From positions 100,947 to 164,946 of the forward strand of contig JAKCPI010001755.1 of the NCBI GenBank assembly GCA_023213315.1: a stretch of 64,000 nucleotides of DNA, written 5' to 3'. Positions 54,339 through 64,000 of the stretch are shown here, piece by piece. The position numbers and the translations under genes are program-made. Every line of letters starts with the position of its first letter. Position 1 is the first letter of the stretch. A model generated the notes under the pieces. That model was not told the DNA's origin, ran no database searches, and saw nothing but the letters and a program-made list of their open reading frames with translations. The stretch comes from Euborellia annulipes. Taxonomy: Eukaryota > Arthropoda > Insecta > Dermaptera > Anisolabididae.

Positions 54339-54430
54339 GGCTTGGTGCAATGGATAGCACACCGATGCCCCGGAAAGGCTGAGATCCTGGATTCGATTTG
54401 ATGGAGGCCATGGCGCGCTTGGCCCTCCAA
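54339..54430 (+). mobile_element. SINE-C tRNA-derived head
   Basis: GTGGCTTGGTGCAATGGATAGC (A box) and CCTGGATTCGATTTG (B box GGATTCGATT), with CCCCGGAAAGGCTGAGA between, as at 49662. Confidence 0.58.
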
Positions 54431-54689
54431 CAAAAAACATACTCAGTCTTGTTAAATAAAAAAAAATTTCATTTTAATTTCTCCAGAATAGGCACTTATT
54501 CAGTGTTAAGGTTATCAATTGGGGTCTGAAGCAAGTTTCGGATTCGTTTTTTTTTTTATTAATATTTTTGCTCAAGAACGAAGATAATGCAATTGAGCCC
54601 AGAAGAAGAATGATCATTTTTCATTAACTCTTAAGAATGATCATTCTTCGTCTGGCCTCATTACCCTTGTGTATATGTACACTAGCGAT

Positions 54690-54886
54690 ATAATTTCAAT
54701 TTCTTATAACTAAATTAAGGGCATATTTGATTCTTAAGCCCGCAAGGTCCTGAAGAAGGAATCGCTTGAACTTAGAAACGTTGACTTATAGCGGGAGGAG
54801 ATAATCTAAATAAATCATCTCCGGTTTTTAATTATCTTCATTTTCCTCAATAATATCCACCGGGCTGCCCCCTATCTTCATCTGTA
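54690..54886 (+). mobile_element. PLE-type relic, second family
   Basis: AATTAAGGGCATATTTGAT, ribozyme motif, then AATCTAAATAAATCATCTCCGG and CACCGGGCTGCCCCCTATCTTCATC. The same family as 58950-59170; no inverted partner arm here. An M1 fragment starts immediately after. Confidence 0.6.
54744..54790 (+). ncRNA. Hammerhead-like motif with weak helix II
   Basis: Helix I AGGTC/GACTT, CTGAAGA, GAAACGTT. The core is intact but helix II (AGGAATC...CTTA) hardly pairs, so activity is doubtful. Confidence 0.5.
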
Positions 54887-54889
54887 AAT

Positions 54890-55080
54890 ATAAAATTTCA
54901 ACCTCCTAGTTCATTTCCTTCTTGTTTTATTTTGAACACACCCAGACCATTTTGCGGTTTCCACAGGGGGTCCTAAAACATGTATTTCCATCACTATCTC
55001 AACATCGAATTTTTGACATGAATGCATTACCTTCTCTTTCATATATTAACATACTGTATATATAGGTAAGAGAAAGTAGT
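54890..55080 (-). mobile_element. M1 fragment, AT-end half
   Basis: AAATATAAAATTTCAACCTCCTAG, CAGACCATTTTGCGG, ATCTCAACATCGAATTT and the AT hairpin GGTAAGAGAAAGTA. Confidence 0.62.
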
Positions 55081-56170
55081 CTTTGAAATTAAAAAAAAAA
55101 TCTCCTGTTTGACTATACTGATTTAAAGTTAAAATTATATTTGTTATAGATTCCGGATTTTCAATTTAATAAATTTTCTTTTAATATATTTTATTATTCA
55201 GGTTAATTATAGTGATTTTATTTAAACTCTCTTCTTTATTTGCTTCAGTACAATTCAGGCTTTAATGTTTAAACTTCTATTTGTTTAATTAAAGAAAACG
55301 TTTTGTCTTAATGAATGGGATATAACAAATAAAGATGAAAATCTTACTCAATTAAATACAAAATAATATTAACTAACCCTCCATTCAAGATTATTATAAG
55401 TAAATAATATGATTATAGAGATATGATCTATTAGCTATTGTCGTTTCAAGCTCTCCTTTAAAATGATATTTTGAATTTAATTTAAAAAAATAACATTGGC
55501 ATTTAGATAATATAAAGAACAAGAAAGAACAACATTAAACTAATAAAGCTTTCTTTTGAGAGGGATATATATGTATATCTTAAAATCTCTTTTTAATTGA
55601 TCATAAAATCAAGTTTATTTTATTTTTATTCTTTCTTTTTATGCGAAGGAATAAATTTTATTTTTTTAAAGCTTGAGAATTATAATTCATATTTAATATT
55701 TAAATATATTTAAAAATGGTATTAAAAAATGATAGAAATACTAGTTTTAGTTTTTTAAGAATGAATAATTATAAAGAACAAAACATCCCACTCTCCTTAC
55801 TTTTAAACACTATTTTATATAAATAATTTTTAGAACGAAGTTCTTTTACTCGGCTTATGGTAGGGTGAATTGGCAGAAAACGTCTCGTAACAAAAATGCG
55901 TTACAGCGCCCGAGCGCTGGCGAAGGAAGGCGAGGCTAGCCGAAGCCTTTGCGAGGCCCCCACCACCTATACATAATTCTCTTTCTCTCTATCTCTTTTT
56001 ATATTATTTAAATAAGAAAATAAATAATTATTTTCTTTAAATAATATTCATATTAAATTATATTCAGTGTTGAAGAAAAGGCGTGAGGAACTTCCTGGCG
56101 GGACTTCGTTCCTGGCGCCCCCGCCCACGACCCTATAAGTTTTTTTTTCTTTCTTCTTTCAGTACATAAT
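55080..56170. other. AT-rich with a GC-richer patch
   Basis: Mostly plain AT-rich DNA. At 55890-55970 and 56085-56135 short GC-rich patches (GAGCGCTGGCGAAGG, GGCGCCCCCGCCCAC) of unknown nature. A diverged M1 piece follows at 56178-56250 (ACGAGATTTGG, GTCCCGCAAAATAATCTGTC). Confidence 0.35.
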
Positions 56171-56871
56171 ATTTTTTTTCATGACGAGATTTGGATAAAA
56201 ATACACCTTTTTAGGCCCCTTGAGTTCAAAAAAGTCCCGCAAAATAATCTGTCGAATCTTTCTCTTATTTATATCAAAAATGACATCAAAAATATCTGAC
56301 AATTTTAGTGATCCCAAAGCCAAAATATTTTATATACTCTACCTCCCTTAATATGAATAAGCTGAATTGAATTACTAATGAAAAATAAAATAACCTGAAT
56401 GCCAGAAAGCAACCTTATTAAATCACATACTATTTATTTTTTTATTGATAAATATTTATTGTGGTTTAGTTTTTCGTTCGTTGTAGCATTTTTTTTTTTA
56501 ATAAGCTATTTTTTATTGGATACCCCCGGTGCTTAGACAACCCATAAGTTCTTAAGCTGCTGTTTAGAAAGAGAACGGAAGCAAGAAGTGGGAGGCTCTA
56601 GTCCTTTCCCCTTTCCTTCCACTCCCTACTAGTGGTCCCTGAATTCGTGAATCGAAAGGAGAAAGAGGGAGGAGAGAGGACCATCCTAGCTCTAATTATT
56701 AAAAAAAAATTGATTGAGATTTTTCAACAATGTGGATTATTACTTTTGTTTATTCCGATAAGAATTAGATAAGTACAATTTTTACGTATCGAAACCTCGG
56801 GTGGGTGACCCCGAGGAATCAGCGTGTTGAACGTCCCCTGGTAAAAAAAATAATAAATTACACAAAAAAAA

Positions 56872-56955
56872 TAAGGTGCACAAGGCGAGATTCGAAATCG
56901 AGATTTCGTGTATGCTAAGAATGAACGCTACAAATCTAGCCACAGAGGCTTTTCG
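56872..56955 (-). mobile_element. tRNA-derived SINE head
   Basis: Minus strand GTGGCTAGATTTGTAGCGTTC (A-box-like) and CGATTTCGAATCTCGCC (B box), about 70 bases apart. No body of a known family follows. Confidence 0.4.
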
Positions 56956-56959
56956 AATT

Positions 56960-58085
56960 GTTATTGTTAGCAACGGCTGGGAAAATCTTTTACATTTTTT
57001 TTTTTTTTTAGATGAACAATTGAGAAGCGCATTCTCTCGCTTGAACAGAATTTGTTTTTAATTAGTTCAATTCGGTGACAGGATGGCTATGCATTCCCCT
57101 TGATAGTACTAAAGTAATTTTCTTCATTACAAGGCGACTTAGTTTCATTAATTAATGTCTAAATATTAACGATACATTTTTTTCTTATTAAAGAAATTGG
57201 AATTATCTTTCAATTTGGATATTGCCCCCCCCCCCCATGAAGTACTAACTCAATACTCAATCTTTTATTACGAAGACATTAAAAGTAAACTCATAATTTT
57301 CAAAGCCTAACTTGTTTATACATACATTGAATCGTATAATAATCCCCTGCTGCTCAGGCAATCCAATCTGACATTTGCCATTCCAGCAACATGCAACTAA
57401 TTATCTTATCACAGGGCAAAGAAAATTAAGGGAAGTTTTTCTTATATATATTGTATGGTTTTTTTATGGTGCAAAATCCGGAAGCTAGGTCTCTAATAAT
57501 ATAATTACAATTTTTTGGGATAAACATTAACTAAATTGATCTTTTTTTTATGACTCCTAAAGATGGATTATTATTATTATTATTTTTTTTACGTTCTTTA
57601 CAAATTAGACATGATTAGCCCATCAACGCTAAGGATGATTAAATCCAATATAAAGAAAAAAAATTAGCTTTTTTTTTACTCACTCATCACGAAAAAGTTT
57701 GTCACTTTATTTTTATATTAATTAATAAAGTTTTTATAATAGGTGCATTAACGCTGGGCGGATATCATTTAAGAATTCGGAGCTTTTTTTTGCCACTAAC
57801 CCCATCTTATTTCGCCAAATTAACATTGGACTATTCAGCAACTATAAAATTACATTGTGACATTAAGAATGTGTAAAATATTTGCCAATAAAGTGTCAGT
57901 GAAATGCCTGCACGGGCCTTTTTTGGCCTCGCCTGTACTTAACCTTATGAGATCTGTATGAAAATTAATAAGTCTGTAATCAGCGTAATATTATATGCTA
58001 TTATACTCTTATTTTCTTGGCCTTCTGAAATTTTTATAACATATAGGATAGATTCCACAAAATTTTGTGTTTTATAAATTCAAAA
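56960..58085. other. AT-rich stretch, no feature seen
   Basis: C-run at 57226-57237; otherwise no repeat, exon or RNA recognised. Confidence 0.45.
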
Positions 58086-58089
58086 TATT

Positions 58090-58310
58090 TTTTTAAGTTC
58101 TTTTTCGGCAGCTAAGGCCATTTAGACTCTATCTCTATTTATTTCAAATGATTGGTATCCAATTCAAATGAAATAATTTTTTTTTTTTTGTTTTGTTTGA
58201 CTCCTCGGAAATAAATTTTTCTCCCTTGGAATAGGAAGCGAACCCAGGACCCAAGGCATAAGAAGCTATATGTTTTCTCTCTGAGCCTCGAGTCAAGGGC
58301 AGAATGGAAA
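58090..58310 (-). mobile_element. SINE-B copy with internal insert
   Basis: AGTTCTTTTTCGGCAGCTAAGGCC, ATTTAGACTCTATCTC, ATTTCAAATGATTGGTATCC, then an extra ATTTTTTTTTTTTTG-TTTTG segment and GGAAGCGAACCCAGGAC (B box inverse), CTCTCTGAGCCTCG. Confidence 0.65.
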
Positions 58311-58666
58311 TTAATAAATAATAAATTAATTGTCTTGGCTGCAAATCTACCTTCCTTAAGATTAATAAATTGAATTTTAAAGAAAATTTTGTTCATAAAA
58401 AGCCAAAATTAGGAATTTTTCGGTCGCGATATTATTGCAAACTATATATTGTATAGACCTACTTTTTGGGTTTTGATAAACTTTTTTTTCTTTAATTTTT
58501 CGGCCGCTGAAACAATTTAGGGGTTTACTGAATAAATATTTATATTGTTTAAATTAGAGGTGGGCAACCCGCCGCCCATCTTGAACACTACTGCGGCCCG
58601 CGAGGTTATCCCACTTTTACATATATTTATTTGAAGAGTACTGGTAAAGGCAGTAAAAGCAAAATA

Positions 58667-58940
58667 ATGAAAAAATCTTTTTTTTTTGTTTCATTGAACA
58701 ACAATGTCCAGACGTTTTGCCCGATTCTTCCGGCCTTCATTAGGACCTGTATTTTGTTTGCCTCGACCTTAGAGGGGCGCTTAGAACATTCGTCAATTGA
58801 CATGACCTCTGGTTCAAGAGTGACCATCACTAAGCCAAGAGCTCCACTAAGCTCGAGGCAAATAAAATATCCTGATCAAGACCGGAAGAATCGGACCAAA
58901 CGTCGACATTGTTGTTCAATATAGCAAGAAAAAAATTTTT
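58667..58940. mobile_element. PLE-type palindrome J
   Basis: Arms 58667-58768 and 58846-58940: AACAACAATGTC and GACATTGTTGTT, TTTGCCTCGA and TCGAGGCAAA. Plus motif CTGATCA...CCAAACGTC; minus motif CTAATGA...CAAAACGTC. Both are mutated in the core (G12 lost), so inactive on paper. Confidence 0.62.
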
Positions 58941-58949
58941 TTTTTCTTA

Positions 58950-59170
58950 AATTTGGTGATGAAGATAGGGGCAGCCTGGTGGATATATTTTACCACAATT
59001 CTTCTAGCGAGATTAATCAAAGCTTAAATTGAGGGCTATTTGGTTTTTTGACACCGCATGGTCCTGAAGAAGGAGTCGTTTTGGCTCCAAAACGTCGAAT
59101 TATAGCAGACGGAATTAATCCAAATAAATTGCCTGATCATCAGCTCCGGATTTTATTTATTCATCCATTC
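58950..59170 (+). mobile_element. PLE-type relic, second family
   Basis: GATGAAGATAGGGGCAGCC (the inverse of the 54860 tail) and the forward GGTCCTGAAGAAGGAGTCG. Motif 59058-59100: CTGAAGA, helix II GGAG/CTCC, but AAAACGTCG for GAAACGTC. Confidence 0.58.
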
Positions 59171-60330
59171 ATCTCAACTTCTTTAATTTGCTTGGTCTGC
59201 CTTTATCTCTTCAAAAAAAAAAAAAACTGCAAAAGTACACCACAAACGGCCCTAAATTATAATAAGAGAATCACGTATTGTATATTTTTGTATGTGGGGG
59301 TCCTAAAATTATACTATTGTTTGGATGAAGCTTTGAACGTCAAAAGCGAGTTGTGCAGCTAACTAATTAAAAAAAAATAAATAAATAAAAAATAAATATC
59401 TTAATTTATTTATTATTTTATTTATTTATTTTTTTTTAATTAAGCGATTTTTTTAATTTATCAATCCTAACAATATTTTATTTAATAGATAATGTGCATA
59501 TAAATTATTTACTCAATTATATACTCAATTATTTTAATGACTTTGGTTCTTTAATTTTAAAAATTAAATATTTGTATTAAAATTATGTTATTACGTTCTA
59601 ATATTTATATTCTATTTCCACTCTCTCTGCTCCGTCTTTGCCTATCCTTGTGTCCAGTGACTAACTCTCCTATCTTTGCTTCTCTACCTCTTTGACTGCC
59701 TGTCTGTCAATGCAACACACTAAAAAATAGAGATAAAGAAATTAATCTCATATGAAGCAAAATACGAAAATAGTTTTTTTATAACTAAATCCATATTTAA
59801 TCTATATTATTAGTGCTTCAAAATGAATATAATATTTAATAAATCAGATATGGCGTTAAAGTGAAATTGGTTCAAGAAATTTTGACAGCTGCTAATCAAA
59901 TAATTATTTTCATGTGATTTAAATAATGATTTTTAATCAAACAATTATTTTAATCAATCCAGTGAATATTTTTAATTTTAAATATTCTTTGAAATAAAAT
60001 TAAAACTCATTTGGAATTTATTAAGCTGTCCACGATTATGATGTATTATATTTTCCGTGTGTTTTCTGTGATTATGTGCTTTCTGTGATTAATCAGTGAC
60101 TATATTTTATACAAGAAAAGTGACTATTTAATACTAAACTCATCAGTGAAAAAGCCAGTAATCCTGATTTCCATTTCGAAGGCATCCTTCATCATCATTG
60201 ATTGCCGGTTTACACTATTACAGTATCTAAGGTAGGCCTATTTATAAATGAATTTTTAATTAAAAAAATATTTTGACAAATAATAAAATGATTCAACTTA
60301 TTTGAAATTAGTAGTGAGCTTATTCGTTAT

Positions 60331-60372
<42 letters not shown>

Positions 60373-60740
60373 TTTATATATTGATGATGCCAGTGTTTTG
60401 ATTTGCTTTCATTTTTCATAGCCTTTGGATTTTATTTAGATATTTTTTTACTACAAAAATCATTCCTTTTCTTTTTCTAACCATCATAAAAAAATTTGGT
60501 GTATAATATTTTACTCACTTTTTATTGACTAGGATTATAATTACAAGAAATAGAGCATTTTAACAGGATCAATCTTTAAATAGCACTTAGGCCATTTATG
60601 TATATATATTTGTCCAGGTTAAATTTTATAATTGATGATTTTTATAATAGATATGTCAGAACCCAGATGATTATTTTTTTCTTTTTATCAAATTTGATCA
60701 AATTGAATTATAATTACAGTTTATTGTTTTACTTTGATTT
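59170..60740. other. AT-rich stretch with microsatellite
   Basis: (AT)n at 60337-60370. TTTA/ATAAAT low complexity at 59370-59430. No exon or RNA recognised. Confidence 0.45.
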
Positions 60741-60746
60741 TTTATT

Positions 60747-60907
60747 TTTTAAACTCACACTCACGCTTTTTCTCATTCACATTCAACACTCACACACACA
60801 CATATCCACAGTCTTTTCGGCAACTCAGGCTATATAAGACTTTATCCGATAACCGTTGTTATTTACAATATCTATTGAGAGTCCAGGCATTTCTATTTAA
60901 GCACTTC
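60747..60907 (-). mobile_element. SINE-A copy, head missing
   Basis: CTCACACTCACGC, CAGTCTTTTCGGCAACTCAGGC, GATAACCGTTG, GAGTCCAGGCATTTCTATTTAAG; stops before the hairpin body ends. Confidence 0.66.
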
Positions 60908-61106
60908 GTTTATTTTTCGGCTCCTCTGAGTTTTTACAACTCTGTTTCCACTAACCATCTTTTCAACGGGTGTAATATTTTAAACCGTGTTTTTTTTTTT
61001 CATGTGATTCATCTATTAAAGGAAATAGATATTCTGATGTATATACATGCTTGGATCGCGATCCAGACGCTTGAGTTTATATATACATTGTATATTTATT
61101 AATTGT

Positions 61107-61275
61107 TGGAGAAAAATTTTCTCGGGTTGAGTCGCGTTTGTTTTTGAAATTTACTCGACGTTTCGGTACATTTTCAAGATCGTGGGGGCATTTGGAAGTA
61201 ATGGTGGTTTGTTTTGCAACCCAGACGTCGAGTAAATCACAACAACCAACGAGACTCAACCCGACAAAATTTATT
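61107..61275. mobile_element. PLE-type palindrome L
   Basis: Arms share GAAAAATTTTCTCGGGTTGAGTCGC and the inverse GAGACTCAACCCGACAAAAT, and TTTACTCGACG / CGTCGAGTAAA. Minus strand has GAAACGTCG (61155-61163) but the first half reads CTTGAAAATG. The right arm has only ACGTCG. Confidence 0.55.
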
Positions 61276-61279
61276 CTTA

Positions 61280-61955
61280 TTCTTTATATATAGACTATAT
61301 ACTGTATATTTGCATGAACTCATACACACTCGCGTGTGTAGATGTAAGATTGCACCCCTGAATTCGCCATTTGCATGATGCAAGTGATTTTAAATTTTCT
61401 AATACCACAACCTTTGAGCTTTCAACTTGATGCGTTACATCGATTAACACCTTGTATTTGTCTGTTACTATAACACAATCTAAAGGTCATTAAATATTAG
61501 CATTTCTCTATTTCAATTGCAATTATGTTGTGAGTTCAGCAGTTGTGTAATAAATGCTATTAGCCTTAATAAGTATGCAATAGAGATGCATTCGATGCAT
61601 GGCGTGTCTCCCATTTGCTCCTAGAATCGCTCGCCTCTCCTATTGCAGTCACGATGTTCATTCATCACAATTATCAGATGTTGAGCTTTCTTTCCAATAT
61701 ATTTTAATCTGGAAAACCCACTCCTCATTTTTTTTTTTTTTTTGCTTCGTAATTTAAGTGCAATTTTCATGAAATTATAGATTACAATCTGAATTTGTTT
61801 TTCTTGTTAAAAACAAAGGATTTAATAGATAAACATTTGCAAGGATTGGTTCAGCTTTTTCTTGAATTTTGAGTAGTCTTTCTTACGCATAATGAATGTT
61901 TTTTAATATTAGGATACATTTTTACTTTCTCATACCCTATATTTTTAAATATAAA
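61280..61955. other. AT-rich stretch, no feature seen
   Basis: Only a short M1-start fragment at 61920-61942 (TTTACTTTCTCATACCCTATA). No exon or RNA recognised. Confidence 0.45.
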
Positions 61956-62071
61956 AATTCTATCAGGATAAGTAAACAGGAGAATTGATGATTGGGAAAG
62001 CCTGGCGCAGACAGATGAATGAGAAATAAAAATGCTGGAGGTACTTTCAGGCCAAATTTTAATACCACTAT

Positions 62072-62117
62072 ACAGCCGACGTTTCGGGGGACTCAACGCC
62101 TCCCTTCATCAGGACTA
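62072..62117 (-). ncRNA. Hammerhead ribozyme motif, left arm of M
   Basis: Minus strand helix I AGTC/GGCT (one G-T pair), CTGATGA, helix II GGG...CCC, GAAACGTC. Core complete. Confidence 0.75.
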
Positions 62118-62216
62118 ATGTGGTTTTAAACAATGAACCCTCAACGGTTTAGTCATAAGAAAATTGACTCATTTTCTTATGACTAAACCGTTGAGGGTTC
62201 ATTGTTTAAAACCACA

Positions 62217-62258
62217 TTAGTCCTGATGAAGGGAGGCGTTGATCCCCGAAACGTCAGC
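62217..62258 (+). ncRNA. Hammerhead ribozyme motif, right arm of M
   Basis: CTGATGA at 62223, GAAACGTC at 62248-62255. Core intact, but the base after the cleavage triplet is A (GTCAGCT instead of GTCGGCT), which removes one helix I pair. Confidence 0.65.
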
Positions 62259-62540
62259 TGTATAGTGGTATTAAAATTTGGCCTGAAGTACCTCCAGCAT
62301 TTTTATTAAACAGGAGAAGAAAAATCAGCAGCTAGTTGTATTTTATTTTATTTTTTTTATTCCCATCACGTTGACGTTTCGATCCCGGTTGAGATCATCC
62401 GCGATGATCTCGACAGGGATCGAAACGTCAACGTGATGGGAATAAAAAAATGAAATACAACTAGCTGCTGATTTTTTTCCTGTTTACTTATCCTGATTGA
62501 ACTACCACCTATAAGCACTACTACTCTAAAAATTATATTA

Positions 62541-62815
62541 CAATAGAACCTCGCTTAACCAGCATAATTCGTTCCAGAATCATACTCGAAAAGCGAAACA
62601 CTCGTTATGCGAAACAATAACATTCTCCCCATAGAACTGACTCCCCCATGATACAGATTGTTATAACGGTCACAATCCGGAGCTTTCCCTCTCCTCGCCA
62701 CTCGATATGCGAAACGTCGCTCGTTAAGCAAGTCATTCTTTTACAATTAATTTTGCTCGTTATGCAAATTAATCGTTATGATAGGTGCTCGCTAAGCGAG
62801 ATGTATTTTGTTTTT
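62541..62815. mobile_element. pogo/mariner-like MITE
   Basis: Starts CAATAGAACCTCGCTTAACC, close to the CAGTAGAACCTCG ends of pogo-type elements. Many repeats of CTCGTTATGCGAAAC and TCGCTAAGCGAG inside and near the right end. The right terminus is unclear. Confidence 0.5.
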
Positions 62816-63183
62816 AGAAATAATAATTAGTTCAGAAATTTTAAGTATTGTATATTTAAAAATTAATACTTTCAATAGTAGACAGATAAAATTTTAAAGT
62901 TTATCTATTAAAATATCAATATTAGGCAATTTGAAATATCTATAAAACTTTTATTAGCACTTTAAAAGATAACTTTTTTGAATATTATTACTTTTATTTA
63001 TTGATAGATATTGATAAAAATATTTATTAACAATTAATTTTCTGTTTGTTTTTTAAGTGATTAAAATTTAACACACCCTCTTCATGAAAATTTATATCAA
63101 TGTTTTGCTTTCATAATCCATGGGTCAGTAGTTCGTCTCCTTCGTGAATGATAATAATTTCATGTCTATATTCTAGATAGTGC

Positions 63184-63500
63184 AAGGTTTCCCAACTTTT
63201 TGATGTCCACAGCACCCCAACGGTGCATTGGGTATAATATTAGCACCCTTCCTTGAATTTAAAAAAAATTAAGTTTAATTGAAATATTATATACTAAGTA
63301 ACGTATACCATAATTTAGTAAACTTTAATATTTTTACTTTCTCTTACCCTATATATGAAATATATAGAGAGAGAAAGTATTGCGATCATGTCAAAAATTC
63401 AATGTCGAGATTTTATTGGTTTATCTCAATAACTCGCGGCACCCCTTAGCTAATTACGCTGTACCCTAGGGTGCCGGGGCACACCGGTTGGGAACCACTA
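63184..63500. mobile_element. hAT-like MITE with M1 fragment inside
   Basis: AAGGTTTCCCAACTTTTTGATG and CCGGTTGGGAACCACTA are inverted and match the CAGTGGTTCCCAAC class of hAT ends. An M1 start (63332-63415, TTTACTTTCTCTTACCCTATA to GTCGAGATTTT) lies inside. Clean 8-bp duplication not seen. Confidence 0.55.
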
Positions 63501-63774
63501 TTTTAGTGTGCAACTTTTTTTATTAAAATTAGCACTCGGCATTCCTCCTTATATAATAAAAATAGCTATATATATATATATTTTAAAGAGCTTATTTGAT
63601 AAATCTCATTAAAAGAGTTTATAATAAACCACCTGTGACCTCTCTTGTGCGAATAACTTGACAACAGCTCTTTTCTTTTTTTAACATTTCTTTTCGTGGG
63701 ATTCAACTTGCAATATGGTAAAGCTTCCCGCCTTCGGGGACCCCCCACTCTGGCCTTAGTGGAGATAGGATGGG

Positions 63775-63985
63775 GTAATCTGGTGTGACTTGCCACACAT
63801 CACACGACTTTCTCTTTCGGTAATTTAAAGTTACATTCTAAACTTGTTTACCCGAGTATATAAACAAATAAAATTATTAGGTAGACCTTTTAATTTTTAA
63901 TTTAAAATTAAAATATAGGCCTATATTAAAAATAAAATTTAATTTCCAAGAAAGGGGGGGGGGGGGGGTAATTATCCCTTTTACA
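63775..63985. mobile_element. Right-edge copy of the CAAGGGCGG-type MITE interior
   Basis: GGTAATCTGGTGTGACTTGCC...GGTAATTATCCC matches the interior of 45322-45582 segment by segment, including the G-run (63956-63968). Its ends are not visible in the window. Confidence 0.55.
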
Positions 63986-64000
63986 TATGAGTAGAAGTTG

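Larger units (their letters stand above)
61985..62306. mobile_element. PLE-type palindrome M, inserted in N
   Basis: Near-perfect inverted arms 62027-62163 and 62171-62308 with a seven-base loop TGACTCA. A 12-base direct duplication TAAACAGGAGAA flanks it (61973-61984, 62307-62318), in the left arm of N. Both arms hold hammerhead motifs. No protein. Confidence 0.78.
61961..62499. mobile_element. PLE-type palindrome N, split by M
   Basis: ATCAGGATAAGTAAACAGG (61963) pairs with CCTGTTTACTTATCCTGAT (62479-62497), and the arms continue at 62313-62400 and 62401-62480. GATCGAAACGTCAACG occurs in both arms around the centre. The CTGA part is lost where the arms meet (CCGCGATGA), so no full core. 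The left arm is interrupted at 61985 by palindrome M. Confidence 0.7.

Noticed and set aside
60337..60370. Long (AT)n, considered as an origin or hairpin element
   Set aside because: Simple microsatellite without flanking structure.

Overview
This window reads as invertebrate nuclear DNA, probably arthropod although the sequence does not settle the phylum. It is strongly AT-rich, gene-poor and packed with transposon remnants. There are no bacterial-style genes. Nearly all short open frames lie in repeats or are chance frames. Two adjacent exons on the + strand (39936-40169 and 49074-49179) encode one split immunoglobulin domain that resembles the first Ig domain of the DCC/neogenin/frazzled/protogenin receptors. 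They are separated by an 8.9 kb intron that is almost entirely transposons. A possible promoter with a short first coding exon lies at 8634-8840.

The repeats fall into recognisable groups. (1) Inverted-repeat (palindromic) elements carry minimal hammerhead-ribozyme motifs (CTGANGA, short stem, GAAACGTC, closing helix I) in their arms. One of them encloses a decayed Penelope-type GIY-YIG endonuclease reading frame, so the group is best read as Penelope-like elements (PLEs) and derivatives. There are about 20 motif copies, roughly a dozen with an intact core, often nested inside each other. (2) A family called M1 here (about 550-700 bp, over 25 full or partial copies on both strands) has an AT-rich hairpin at one end and a long stem containing CTGGTGTGAC at the other. 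I do not recognise it. (3) hAT-like elements have CAGGGGCG-, CATGGGCG-, CAAGGGCGG-, CAGTGGTTTCC- or TAGGGTTTG-type ends. Seven have exact 8-bp target duplications, and several have long G/C runs just inside the ends. (4) There are several tRNA-derived SINE families (A, B, C and single heads). (5) A non-autonomous Helitron, pogo/Tigger-like elements, a large foldback element and a TAA-flanked element with long inverted ends are also present. (6) A tandem array of about 144 bp units spans 18575-20410.

Layout. 1-5.6 kb: SINE, PLE palindromes with the endonuclease relic. 5.6-10.2 kb: M1 copies, Helitron, candidate promoter/first exon. 10.6-13.7 kb: nested PLE palindromes, a hAT element holding two SINEs, and an M1 copy split by a PLE. 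13.7-15.5 kb: GC-richer island, pogo-like element. 15.9-18.1 kb: four M1 copies. 18.2-20.4 kb: foldback and tandem array. 20.4-36 kb: M1, SINEs, hAT elements, two GC-richer islands. 36.5-39.4 kb: two nested hAT elements. 39.9-49.2 kb: Ig exons and the stacked transposons of their intron. 49.2-61 kb: sparser intron or intergenic sequence with SINEs, hAT and PLE relics. 61-64 kb: a PLE palindrome inserted in the arm of another, a pogo-like element and a hAT element.

The genes here do not form a pathway. The main biological content is the order of insertions, which target duplications allow one to read, and the density of ribozyme motifs in palindromic context. Coordinates of repeat edges are read by eye and are approximate to about 10-20 bases unless target duplications are quoted.
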